DNA of 64,000 nucleotides, taken from Lateolabrax maculatus (Eukaryota; Chordata; Actinopteri; Acropomatiformes; Lateolabracidae). This document shows positions 51,642 through 63,700 of the stretch, piece after piece. The stretch spans positions 7,040,501 through 7,104,500 of the forward strand of contig CM062199.1 in the NCBI GenBank assembly GCA_031216445.1. The letters run 5' to 3'. A program made the translations under genes and the position numbers. Position 1 is the stretch's first letter. Each line of letters opens with the position of its first letter. The notes under the pieces are model-generated. The model did not search any database and was not told the DNA's origin. It saw only the letters and a list, made by a program, of their open reading frames with translations.

Positions 51642-51975
51642 CAAGTCCTCCAACCCACATGACCACATAGGGGTCGTTTTCCTAAATTAGCGTCCCATTT
51701 GCCAGTGACTCCCAAAACGACATATATGACCACTGGAGAGTACCAGCGACAGGCTCACCGGACCTTCGTCGTCATGGTAACAACAATAATAAACACGTGG
51801 TTAACATTGTGAAACGGTCACAGTTTGGGTTAGGTTTAGGCACCAAAATCAAGTTTAAGAAAAGATCATGGTTTGGGTTAAAATAAGCATGGTACTGACG
51901 TACGTTATGCGACAAGGCTTCACAAGTAGACATTGCTTTGTATTACGAAAGTTTGCACAACCACCAAAAGTAGGG
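51642..51975. repeat. Dispersed-repeat-like segment (right flank copy and beyond)
   Basis: The first 78 bp duplicate 51235-51291. The rest contains GTTTGGGTTAGGTTTAGGCA and ATCATGGTTTGGGTTAAAAT, phrases I recall from a repeat common in spiny-rayed fish genomes. The family and its ends are not known to me. No open reading frame of note. Confidence 0.4.
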
Positions 51976-52179
51976 ATCCACTGCAGTAGATAATTGGTCT
52001 AGTAGTCCCAGACACATCTGGACAATCCACAGTGTAAGTGCTTTTCCATTTACTTATTTTTATGTAGATTTTCAATTTGTGGGTGGAAACACTGTTAATT
52101 TCTGAGAAAAGTCTATTGAATTAATTTAGGGGATAAATCGTTACGTACATGAAGCATTGGCCACTCAAGCCTCCACTGA

Positions 52180-52530
52180 AAAGACAAAAAAATAGGAGAA
52201 GACAGAAACATCAGATCTGTGTGGAGTGATGAGGAAACTGTAACCCTCCTCAAATTAACACGACACTAACATGAATGTCATATTTCCATCACGTTTTCCA
52301 CCCTTTGAGGTTTGACTGGTCCTTTTTCAATTACGTCATTTTGTCGCACCCTCTTCTTTTGCAATGGTTTAATGGCACCATCAACTGTTTAGTTCAATGT
52401 GCTCGCTCCTAATATATGCATACCAGTAGGGGATGGAAACGTGCATTAATGCATATATTGTTTTGCTGGTTTTGTGGAAATTCGGTTGGAATTTGCACTA
52501 CATTTTAATGGAAACCCAACTAGTGTCACC
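52180..52530. repeat. Possible dispersed repeat
   Basis: Contains GGGGATGGAAACGTGCATTA and, further on, ATGGAAACCCAACTAG, which resemble a repeat found many times in fish genomes. This rests on memory of the motif only, and the ends are approximate. It directly follows the duplicated patch at 49.7-52.0 kb. Confidence 0.3.
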
Positions 52531-55500
52531 CTTTTCCTGTGAGAGGGCTGGTCCTCTGCTTCAGTGCATTGTTTATCCCTCTTTGCCTTTATAAAAAAAA
52601 ACTGCTAGAATCGCCTGCAGCTTTAGATCTAAGTAGCTCACTGTAAATCCACTGACAAAAAGGCAGTTAAAATGACCAGATGTAGAGATGAACTAGCTGG
52701 AACTTGTTGCCCCGTTTTATCAACAAGTTGTTAATGGATACCCCTGATTATCAATTAGTAAGCCAAACTGACCTAATCCAGAAACATGGCTGGTGTGATT
52801 GAAAGATGTCAATTTGCTAAAACTTTTATGCTTCTAAGTAAACAACTGAGTCTTCCAAATGGGGAGATAACCATTCTTCTCCCCATTCTGTTTTGGCCAG
52901 TAATAAAATGTCTAGACACCAACTAACATGAATTTCCCTTAAGAATTAGTGTCATCAGTGTGAGAGCCCTGCTCTGTACTCTGGGGTGCAGTTTGAAATA
53001 CTGTCTTTTAAATCAATGCTCACCTCTCCTCTCTTCCTTTAATTGAACTTTGTGGTCTCCTGTCGAGACCTTTTGTTTAAGAAAACAGCCAAGTCCTTAG
53101 CTGTAATAGAGGTAAATCAAACTTTTGAAACTGCTTTCTCTCATGGCAAATTTCAGTCTGTTTATATTGTGACTGGTTATGTTACAAAATTCAGCTTTTG
53201 ATTTTCGGCAGCTCTTGGCCGAAGGAACATTTTCTCACTAATGAATTCATGCTTTTTCTGCCTTAATTTATTATTAGCAAAGAAACTTGTAGATTTAGCA
53301 GTTTAATGCTTAAGTTTTAAGACTGATCTTCAATTTGACTACAGAATTATGTTGGTATAGCACAAAACAAACAGCATTTACATCCAGCCGTGACTGTGGT
53401 GACTAATTACTTGAGGAGAATGTTGGTGCCTCATAAATGGAAAAGGCTCAAAGTGAACACCAGCTCCCAAAACAATGAAAAGGCAGCTGCTACATGTAGC
53501 AGCAAAGACATGTAAGGTGATTTAGAAATGTTCCTTTTTATTAACTTTATTTTTTTCCCCCTTTTACTTTCAAGAATTGGCACTTTGGAGGGAAGTCCAT
53601 GCAAAACGTCTCCATCTATCATGCTGCCTTGGTTTCCACAGCAATGTTATTGACATAGTAAATTAAAGGAGGCACACATCAGGTAGCTGACGGATCGGAG
53701 GCATCAACAGCAAACTTATAATCGCAGCTCTGTCACAAAGGGTGAGTTTCTTGCTCTCTTTTTTTACGTCCATACTTGTCATTTACTTCTGCCTCTACAC
53801 TCTGTAATTCCCTTTTCCATTCTATTTTATGTACATCTAAAAAAAGTATGCCTTACTTTATTGGGTGTATATGTCCTCCTATTTACCTAAGAGCATGCAT
53901 TTGTTGGGCATAAATATTCAGTTTTATTGGCTGTACAAAAGGAAAAATTGCTACTGCTCTTTATTTTAATTCATCACGGGGTATTCTATTTATTTATTTA
54001 TGCTTTTATTTTGTTAAGCATGATTATTGTTATTTCTAAGGAAGCATATTACCAGTAGACACTATGTTTTATTTGTATGTCTTTGCCTTTTAACTCTGTG
54101 TTGTTACTTACTACCTACCTAAATGCAAAATGTTGAATTGAACGTTTTGCAAGAAAAGATGAAACTCCTGAGCCCCATAGCAAAAGTAGGTAAAGAAGTA
54201 GGGGAATTTTGCCCCTCTGTATGTCAATACTTGACCTTCCTGTTTCTCACAATAGCATTTTCGTGTAGTGAAAAGCCTCTTAGTCTCTCCACTTTTATAA
54301 ATTTCCGCCTTAAACCTCCGCTCAAGAATGCCATGTGCAGACATCTGTTTCAGCCCTGTCTGTTTCTGTATGTGATTATTAAGAAAACACTGACGTCCTT
54401 CTCCTACAAGTGATTATGATTTATATGTCGTGACTGCAGTATGACACAAGGCCTTTCATTTTGATTATGCTGAAACATTTTCAAAAAATTCTGAAGAGTA
54501 TCTAAGGACAGAGAGATGAGTGTGGTCTGCGTATGACAGAATAGTTAATGGACATGAAAAGTGGAATCGTAAAGCTGTTTGCTGTTTATTATATTATCAT
54601 GTTATGCAACAGCATTTGGCTTAAGCAGAATATTGTTTTGTTTCCTGTTTGAGACAAGGGTGGAAACTGAAAAACTGGTCAAATCTTTAACTGTTTTGAA
54701 CTAAGAAGATGCATCAGTGAGAGACTTGGGAAAAATGCTACTTTTATGTCGGAGCCTGGATCCTCTAAATGGCATGGCAAACTGCCCTGGTTACCATGGC
54801 TATGAGAGGGTTTGAGAGCACATTAATCATGAAGGATTTAGGTTTCTTTCACATTTATTTTTTTCAAAAAGACACAATCGCTCAGACGTCCTTTATGGAG
54901 CTGATTTATGATGTTCAATATCTGCGTGTGTAGATCATGGCAAATTACTGAAAGGTAACGGTTTATGAGCGAGGGAAAAACATCAGTTTGTACTCTGTCA
55001 GCAGACTTGTTGTTGAATGTGTGTTTTCGTAAAAAGTGTAAAGGATTTGATCTGCAGCAGAGAGACAGGAATTTACTGAAATCTCACAGCATTTGGATTA
55101 TTATTACAGTATTTCCATATTAAAGGTTTATGCTGTAACATGAGTGGATATTAACATGTGAAAAGGGGCTTCAGGGATGCAGGTTTTATAGCTTAATGAA
55201 GATTAAATGTCTTGGAAAAGCTTTGGCATCATAAGGTGTATTAATTTGCTACAATGGCCACATTTTGGCACTCAACCAGCCCCTTGTTAATTGTGCAATC
55301 TGGAACTAGTAGATGATGTCTGATGTGGCTGCACCCAGACTGTCTTGAGTAAATGGAGCTCTTTGTGCCCACACATTTTACCTATGACAGACAGGCAGCT
55401 GATAAAAATGAGATCATGCATAAAGAAGTATCACTCTTGCTGTTGCGCTACTTTTCAGTAGTGATTTTTACCCCCTCTTCGTCTTTGGTCAGAGACAGCA

Positions 55501-55983
55501 GATTGATGATGGTGTGACAGAGTGACATTGCATTCTGGGAACCCAGGACTGTGGCCATAAATCCATGGTGATTCAACTTTACAATGGCCTACTGTCTAGC
55601 CATCAGAGGGTACGAGGTTGTTACTGCATCACCCTAGTGAGCTGCTAGGGTACAACCGTAATGCTTTCTTGAGGGGAAAATTAAGACACCAGGGGAAATA
55701 GTCAGGATGGTAATGAATTATGAAAAACTAATAGAATGAAAAGGAGGAAAGGGAGAGAGAAAAACTTCTTTGGTGAGTGGAAATTTCCCACGCTCTTTAG
55801 ACGTTAAAGCGCTATGATTCTTTTCAAGTAGATCTGTCAAATCAGAGCCTCGGCTGTATTAGAAAGCAAATAAAACACACGAACAAATAAACACTCCAAG
55901 TTTCTTATTGACCCTGGAAAACCAGCTGTGTTGTGAGTGCAGCTCAACTTGGCTGTCCGCACTCTCCCTCAATTCTGCTGAGA

Positions 55984-56023
55984 GTGTGTGTGTGTGTGTG
56001 TGTGTGTGTTTGTGTGTGTGTGA
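55984..56023. repeat. (GT)n microsatellite
   Basis: GT array with one T interruption. Confidence 0.95.
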
Positions 56024-56539
56024 GAGCAGAATCGAGCTCGAGTATAAGTGTGTTTTTTTGGTCGAACTGCATGTGTTTATGCGTGCCTTTGTGTGCATGC
56101 ACAATGAATGGTTGCACCTATGTAATGTTATTGGTTAAAAACAAGCTCCAAACTCATTGATAATTCCCATAAGGCCATTTGAAGTCTTGGGATACAAGCT
56201 TGAGAGGTCAAATGTGCTGTAGCTGTTCTCTCACTGGGTTATATGTAGAAAAATAGTCACAATGACATATCATAATAAACGTTTTGGTGACATCAAATAA
56301 AAACAAGACATAATTTAAGTGCAATAGAACAGGGAATATTTCTACTAAGAGAGAGTAAAATTAGTGTAGCTGTTTTCAGCCCCCACATGTCTGATTTAAC
56401 TGTTCATGAGAGTAATGGCGAGTAGAAACAAGTTGTTCCTGTGTCTGGTTGTTTTAACACTAATTTAATATGCTAACAATATTAAAAGGTCAGTCACCCA
56501 AACTGAAAAAAGAACATATTTTCTCACTCTGCATCTAGC

Positions 56540-56790
56540 ACAATGGTTCCCAAGGTTACACAATAAATTTAAGGAGTTGTGAGGCAATTAACAGTACAGC
56601 AAAACAGAAAAATTAAAAGAAACACAATCTTTTTTTCTTTTTTTTGGTCCGATGTTCCTCTAATGTTTACTTTTTTCTTTCTTGTGTATTACTAATTATC
56701 TAAAATCTACCCAAATAATTACTTTTAGTATTTGGTCAATTAGTTCATAACCCACAGACATGTGCGGCTGTAGGTTGGGAGCCACTGTGG
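56540..56790. mobile_element. Non-autonomous hAT-like miniature element
   Basis: The left end carries CAATGGTTCCCAA and the right end the inverted counterpart TTGGGAGCCACTG, which match the CAGTGGTTCCCAACC type of terminal repeat of hAT/Charlie elements. The heptamer ATCTAGC lies on both sides (56533-56539 and 56792-56798), compatible with a slightly shifted 8-bp target duplication. The interior is short, AT-rich and non-coding, so the element would have moved with a transposase supplied elsewhere. The ends have diverged, so it is old. Confidence 0.6.
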
Positions 56791-57119
56791 TATCTAGCCA
56801 TGGAGATAATTTTGGTTTGCTCTGCCCCAAATACAAAGCACTGAAAATGTCCAACATTCCAACATTTAAAATATTGTGTAGTAACAAAATAGTTTCAATG
56901 AAAACTGTTGACAGTGTGTTGGATTATCCAGAGTCACAAAGACACAATTTAGAGAATGAAGCTGTTATTTCTTTTACTTAATTTTTCAATATTTTGAGCG
57001 GCACAAACAATTCAATTCACCCCCATTGTATTTTGGATGTTTTCAGAAATAACCTCTGCAATAAAAACAGAACTGTCTGCATGGCTGAATACCACATGTG
57101 AGTAAGTGAGAAATTATGT

Positions 57120-57155
57120 TTGTGTGTGTACGTGTGTGTGTGTGTGTGTGTGTGT
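57120..57155. repeat. (GT)n microsatellite
   Basis: GT array with one C interruption. Confidence 0.9.
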
Positions 57156-58445
57156 AATTTGGGTGAACCAACACACACATGAAACCGACATAGTACTGTT
57201 AAAGCAATAAATTCCACCTACGCTGATAGCTAACCAACATTTTCCCCCTCATGAATAAACGGGCACAATCATTGAGTGGAAAATATTTTACTCCTGCATT
57301 TGATCACCACAAAGACTTGGTGATTTTGGCTCAGTAATGGGTGCCATACCTCAACTACCAGCGTTCCCAAAGCCTCTCCCTCTCCCCTCCCCAAGCGAGC
57401 CAGAGCTGGAAGCAGCTCTACAGTATGTCCTCCTCCTGTGTGATCAGGCCTGCAGCACTTGTCATCTCCCTGGTGGCAGCTTAGATTCTCCAATTTTTAG
57501 GTTAATTAATCAAAAATGATTTCTTTTCTCATTAGCCATGCAGTTGGTTTGCAATCTGCAAAATCGATGTTTTACAGATGTTTCCCTGGGTTTTGTTTTT
57601 CAAGACGGCGCTGATTTTTATTGGGTATAGATTTAAGAGGGTGCTGAGGGATTGTGAGTTAACTCAGCTGCACACACTCGCACACACGCAGCCACAGACA
57701 CAATAAAAGCATATTATACATAGTCGCATGCTCAAATAAACATCAACATAAATACAGTACGTACAAGACAGACACAAACTCCCAAACTTTGCTCCCTCTA
57801 ACTTACTTTCAGTACCTGGATCTTAGTGAGAATGCTATGTTGAACGTAATCTGTTCATCTAACTGATACGGACAGCAGTTCTGCTCTCTTTCTCAATTTT
57901 GGTTCGCCTATATCAAGTCAATCGTTGCCAAACCCAGGGGGTTGAGCCACACACACGCTCTCTCTGGGTAGCACTCTTTAATCACGTAACAGCTTCTGGT
58001 TCTAGTTCCTGTTGGTTGTAAACAAATGTAATGTTGCATTTCCTGCAGTCTAGACATAACAACAAACCTGGCAGAACCAGAGAGGGGAGCGATTGCGGTT
58101 GCTAAGGAGTGGCTGGCACAAGTCGGCACCAAACCAGGATCTGAGGTATAGAGGAAGGAACATTCAAACAGATACAGCTGAGGCGTTGAGCATCCTCTTA
58201 AGTCTTATTTTGAGCTTTGCATCACTGAGGAAGGTCACAAAAGTTTTAGGTAAAAGTTAGGTACGTTATTTTGTTGAAAATGGTTATATTAATTTGACTT
58301 GTTCTTGTTGAAATATTTAGATTTTTAGCATTTTTCCATATATCCTTCTCAATTGATGAATTCCTTCATGTAAACTTTTTGGACCCTGGAATGTGCCCTT
58401 AATGCCATCTGCTGCACAGTTGTGGTGCTGTGTGTAGTGTATGGT

Positions 58446-58448
<3 letters not shown>

Positions 58449-58481
<33 letters not shown>

Positions 58482-58491
58482 TTTGTTTGTG
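58449..58491. repeat. (GT)n / (GTTT)n microsatellite
   Basis: GT array that passes into GTTT units. Confidence 0.9.
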
Positions 58492-60132
58492 CCTGCATTT
58501 GTATTTGTGTACACCAGTCCCCACCCACCGTTCCACTCAACTACACAGGAAAAAAAGATGAAGCAGAGGAGCAAAGGAGCCCAAACAGAAATTATTATTG
58601 ATTTAATCACATAATCAGCCGCAAACACTTCAGGCCAAGATAGCAAATCCATAATAGCCTCCCCACATAACCACCCTTACAAATTTACCATCAAAGCCCT
58701 CCGCGCAAACACAGGAACCAGGGGTCACCTTCAGTCGCCAGCAAAATATTGACGTTCCTAATGCTTCTATATGTTTTTGAGTTAAGCGTTATCAATCACC
58801 GATAAGGGCCTGATGTCTCTAAAACATAACTCCTATGGCAGAGGGATTACAGCATCGCTTTTCTTGTCATAATCTAAGCATATCTTTTCAGACAAAGGGA
58901 GAGGATGGTAAAATCAATGTTGTCAGAGGCAGACATTTCCCACTGTGGCTGCTCCAGGTCTGTAGATGAGATACAGGAGCACTGTTCTAACCTTTGAGAC
59001 ATCAAGATCTGTCTTAGTGAACGTGCTCCTGTCCCTGTTTCAAGGAAAATTAATTTAATTAATAACGTTTAATACAACATTATTTTCTTCGTTCTCTTAA
59101 AAGTTCACACTTACCACAGCTCTAAACTTTAATTTTGCCCTTGTGTTCACCCCATTATTATAACACTCCAACAATGAAGCATGCAATTATTTCAATAAAG
59201 CACAACATTAAATTGGGTCTTGTTGAATGAATGAATTTCATTACTAAAGTCAAAAGCAAAAGCACAAAAGCAAAAGCCTTTGTGTCTTTTTTTGTTTTGA
59301 TAAATAGTGCATTATACAAAAACTTTTTTTAAATACAAAAGTGTTGTTTGAATCAATAAAGACACACAGTGAATGATAATTTGACATCAATGGACTGAGC
59401 TCTGTTTTCATGAAATAAAGATAAATTCACTTCAATATAATCGCTCTTTTCATTTGTATTTCCAAAAAGCCATTTAAAGCATCTAAAGAGTTCGCGTTTT
59501 GTTACCTTGAAAGCAGCTGCAAGGCCTCCGTGCCTGTAAATGTGTGACTGGGGCAGAGGCGTTGTCTTGAAACACTAGGGGCTTAGCCCAGCCCAGAAAT
59601 CTTTAGATGTTCACCCAATAATTGCACCATTTTCAAGTTATTTCAGAGTAAAACAATTATATAATGTAAGACACTGTGCTACATAAAAAAGTTTGGTCAT
59701 GAGCAACCGAGTGCAATTTGACTTCTCATTCAACTTATTATTTTTTTTATTTTTATTACTCCTCATCTCCTCTCACGATAATAGAGTTGAGAGACGATGT
59801 CAACTGGATTAGGTTATCCAGATATTTGCATTCATATGCAGATATCTGTTTATAGAGATTAGTAAAAAGCTAAATCGTCGTTAGATGATAGCAATGGGTT
59901 TGGAGATTGCATTTTGGCCAATGTGTTCCACCTCTTTTGCTCTCCACATGGACTATTTACCGGCATGCAACCAAAGCTCTCTCTCGCTTCTTATGTCCAT
60001 AGCCTTCAAGTCTTGCCTTTGTGAATTACCTCACACAAAAAGCAAGCCCCCTAGGTACAACCTCACTGGAAAATGAAGGCTCGATTTGCGGCACAAAGAC
60101 AGTGCATCAACCATTGTGCAACCAACACAGAA

Positions 60133-60410
60133 ATGGCGAACAGTGGAACAACCGAAGTAACTGTGGAACCTCTACCCAGCACTGAGGACAGTCCACCCCG
60201 GTCTGGTTGAGGGGTGCTGGAGCCGGAGCCAAGAGCCACCTTCATGATGGGAAACACTGGAGGAGGCAAAAAGAGGGCAAAGAATGGGCGCGATAAAAAC
60301 CCAGGTAAATTAAGAGTGAACCTCAGACGGGCATTCGCTCGATGGAGAGAGCTCTGGGACTTGAAAGGGTTCCAAGCCCACATTCAGATGGCATTCTTTC
60401 GACTTGATCA
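60133..60410 (+). pseudogene. Decayed coding exon with WRELxDLKGF motif, one in-frame stop
   Basis: One frame runs from ATG 60133 to a splice-donor-like CA|GTAAGT at 60411 and is interrupted only by a TGA at 60208-60210, which could be a decayed CpG arginine codon. After the stop the same frame encodes a basic segment followed by LRRAFARWRELWDLKGF and FFRLDQ. The pattern R-x-F-x-R-W-R-x-L-x-x-x-K-G-F followed by a hydrophobic LLD-like end resembles the N-terminal part of uncharacterised, repeatedly duplicated fish proteins; this is from memory and needs a search. A possible second exon at 60725-60818 has an acceptor TTTTTTCAG, stays open in the matching phase and ends before GTATGT. No further exons were found, so I read it as a pseudogene or exon fragment. 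Confidence 0.35.
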
Positions 60411-61139
60411 GTAAGTAACAGAAACCTGCCTACTTATTAATACTGCTGGATGTTTACGCTGCCTTTATCATAACACTGAGATCACGGGTTTCTATTTCAA
60501 ATTGGACTTCTTATAGTGCTGAATAAAATGGAAAGCGATCCATAATAATCAGTAATACCACTTGGAAACACTTGGGTGGAAGTTGAAAAGTTGTCTATTT
60601 CCACTTGAATGTTTCTGACACTAAAACTCCCCATTCACAGCCAAACTGATTAAATTCATTTAAATTTACAAGAAATCAAACCCTGTTTTTGATTTTGATG
60701 ACTTTATTGTCGTTATTTTTTCAGCAATAATTCTCAATTCCTAGTGGCGGAGTCCGCCATTCCCGTGCTGCAATCAAGTTGCCTACCTATGCATGGGGGA
60801 GTCACAGAAAATGATACAGTATGTAATCCAACATTACTGTTTTTAATTTTATCTCATGGATATCAGCCTCCCTCTTCACTTATAACTTTATAGTTAGCCT
60901 TTCTTTAAAATTTAGCCAGAGTGGTGAGGAGTAAAACTAATTTTACATGTTCTATTGTTGTATAGTATAAATTAATTAAAATAAGAAGGAAAAACTTAAT
61001 TTAATGGCATATTTTCAATATTTTTGTAAATCTTCTTTAGCTGTAGTCAAGAAGTACCTTGCATTATATCAGGCGTAAACAACACTAACTGGCTGATATT
61101 TAATAAAAGCCCATATCAACCTCGAGTATTTACCTAACT

Positions 61140-61625
61140 CTACTGTTCAGCAGAAGAAGAAAGATGATTTCTTTTTGCGTGGCTAATAGAACAATGAATT
61201 GGATTCAGATTTTAACACTCCCTTAACATCCATCTCTCTAGCGATCTATCAATTCAGTTGCCTATCCTTGTCCATCTAGCCCGGGGCTATGGAAGCCTAA
61301 TTGTTTACCAAAGGGTTGCGGCTCATTTGCTCCTGGAGATTGGGCCTAATTAACACTAACTTGTCTGAACACCGAGGAGCGCTGTCCACTCCACTTTAAT
61401 CTAATCTGTACTCTTTCAAAAAATAATGAGATCATTTACACCTCATTAACGAGCAATGTAATGTCTGGGAATTAATCATAATGATTGCTTATCATTTCAC
61501 TTTGCAATATTATCTCCTCTAATGAAACTGTTCACACAACTGCCAAGAGGGCCTTAATTGGTCGTGTGAAATCACAGAGCACCCGGCAGCTTGCTGCGAC
61601 GTGTGTGAAGTTCTAATTTGCATGG
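61140..61625. promoter_or_regulatory. Candidate conserved non-coding element with POU octamer
   Basis: Almost 500 bp without repeats, dense in homeodomain cores (CCTAATTAACAC, GGAATTAATCATAATGATTG, CTTAATTGGTCG) and ending in a perfect octamer ATTTGCAT (61616-61623). Proposed distal enhancer by composition only. Confidence 0.35.
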
Positions 61626-62689
61626 GGAGGGGGGAGATTTTGGGGGGGGTGCAAGAGGATGGCATCACTTAGGAACACACATGCGAATACACAAACATTC
61701 AGGTGCATAAAAAAGTAGTGAGATGATTGGAGAAAAAGCCTATGAAATACTGTACTGTGTAAACACAAAAATATACAAATTGGAGTTCCCCAACAGCTCT
61801 GGAGGATCAAGTGAATCATTTATTGAATTGTTTCACTTTTGGCAAAAAATACTTTTTCAAACATTAAGTTTGAAACTAAATGTATGCTCCTGATGTCTGC
61901 TGTCTCGTCTCTTTGGCGTAAGATCCATGCCAGTGGTGGATGTGATTATCCAGGTGACATGGCATCCAGACTGATCCCAGCTTTGTGCCACCACCGTGAA
62001 GCCGAGACATGAAGAACACCCAACCAATATTCCAGCTTTTGCATTGTTAGCTCTTATAGTCTACTGTATATCCAACCAGCTGGTCATCCCCGGCAAACCC
62101 GCCTCCTGGAGGCAAACTAAACAGCGCTAATAACCCCCTCCCAATGTGTGGACCACCTAAAGAGGCCATGCTTGACTGGAGGGAGGAGAGCACTGAAGCT
62201 GCTCCGTGCCCCGGCATCTCCGGGCTTAGGAGGGCTTAGGTGCGGATGTCATTTGCTCTTTCTCCCTGGTCAGAGTGGCTAGCTGCTAATTGTGGCCCCT
62301 GGTCTGTGAGTTGAGCTTGTGTAGCTGTGGAGAATAAGGCTTGCCCAAATTGAAATCTGAGTAGCGTGTCTGAGAGTCGGGGTGACTTCCACTCCATCAT
62401 GGGTGCAGTTTTAAGACACAGTCATAATTCCTTCTGGGCTAATTTCATCATCCAAAGAAACATTAGTTTGTCTGTTCGCTGTACCAAACTCTATCATCCT
62501 TTCCTCTTATTTTATTCCATTTCGCTGTTCATTGGATCATCCTTGTAGGTAGCCAACACCACAATTGGCAAGTTCAAGTCCAAGAGTGAAACTAAAAAGT
62601 CAAGGCCAAGATCAAATAAACTGAGTATCATTCAAAGTCAAAATGGGCAATTCAGAACATATCTGCTCTGTATTTCAGTCTTCAGCATG

Positions 62690-62745
62690 AGTCCAAACCC
62701 TAACCCTAACCTAACCCGTAACCCAAAACCCCCTCTGATGCCCTT
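62690..62745. repeat. Short CCCTAA-like run
   Basis: Contains ACCCTAACCCTAACCTAACC and degenerate continuation, like vertebrate telomere repeats but only about 25 bp long. The wider stretch 62560-62960 is rich in CAAG/GTCCAAG phrases of a kind seen in fish repeats. Confidence 0.6.
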
Positions 62746-62989
62746 CTTTTAACCTCACACCATGTACGTAACTTTAGCCTTTACCTTGACCTTAACCCTG
62801 ATCAAATTATATAACTTTGAGGTCATTATACATCATTTGCAATGCTGAGGATAACATAAACAAAACTGGAGCATGGTAGACATTTAGCTGGCTGTGTCAG
62901 GATCCAGAAGTGGCCGAGACCAAGGCAAGTGTGAGTCCAAATACACAAGAAAGAGACCAAATGTGAAAACTGGTCCAGCGATTAGCCTC

Positions 62990-63700
62990 AAGTGCCACAG
63001 CTCAGCCCCTTAGTATACTCCTCTCCCACTATCAATCCTCCCCATCATCTCCACTCGTCTCCCTTCACGTTCCGCAGTGTAAAGCTATCTGTTCCCTCCT
63101 CTCCAGCTTAATAAAGGCCCTGGTTAACATCCACTGTATGGCAGAGTCAAACGCCTGCGCTGCCATAACCACGTGCTGATATGATTTATTCTCTCCCCCG
63201 AGGACTCTTCTAATGAACAGAGACGTATGCTCAGCAGCCCTGTACATGTAACCTCCGTGTGCTCAAAGGACGGCGCTGCTGTAATATGATAAGTGCCTTG
63301 TCGATAGGCTGTATGATATGCTAATCATACTAAAACACGGTGCCTCCGGCTCTCCCCTTGTTTATTTATGAAGGCTTGACCTGAGGGAGAGCAATAATCG
63401 GCTTTTCTCTGAACTCTCTAACCCTGGGAGCCAAGGGAACCGCCAATCACACACATCTGAGTCCTATAATTCCCCCACCTCTATCCCTCTGTTCCCCCTC
63501 AACCCGAGCTGAAATGGCAGATTTATGCAAACAGCACTGTGTGTGCATTTTCCTGCCCGCATTTTCCGGGGCACATGTCAAGCACTCAAATCATTAAACT
63601 AATTATTAATTGGGACTGACGTAAACAAGTTGTCAGCAGCCTGCCGACTTGACTGTATTCTCAGCTATGCAAATATAACACATTGAACCGATGTAGTGCA
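62990..63700. promoter_or_regulatory. Candidate conserved non-coding element with POU octamer
   Basis: About 700 bp of unique sequence with GATATGCTAATCATAC, TTGTTTATTTATGAAGG, CACGTGCTGATATGATTTAT and, at 63667-63674, a perfect octamer ATGCAAAT. Proposed distal enhancer by composition only. Confidence 0.33.

Larger units (their letters stand above)
35561..60132. other. Gene desert upstream of sall3
   Basis: No recognisable coding region. It contains microsatellites, the duplicated patch at 49.7-52 kb, the hAT-like element at 56.5 kb and candidate regulatory stretches. Other unique stretches without repeats are 46020-46330 and 58640-58950. Octamers ATTTGCAT also occur at 43806-43813 and 59824-59831. 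Between these I see nothing specific. Confidence 0.65.
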
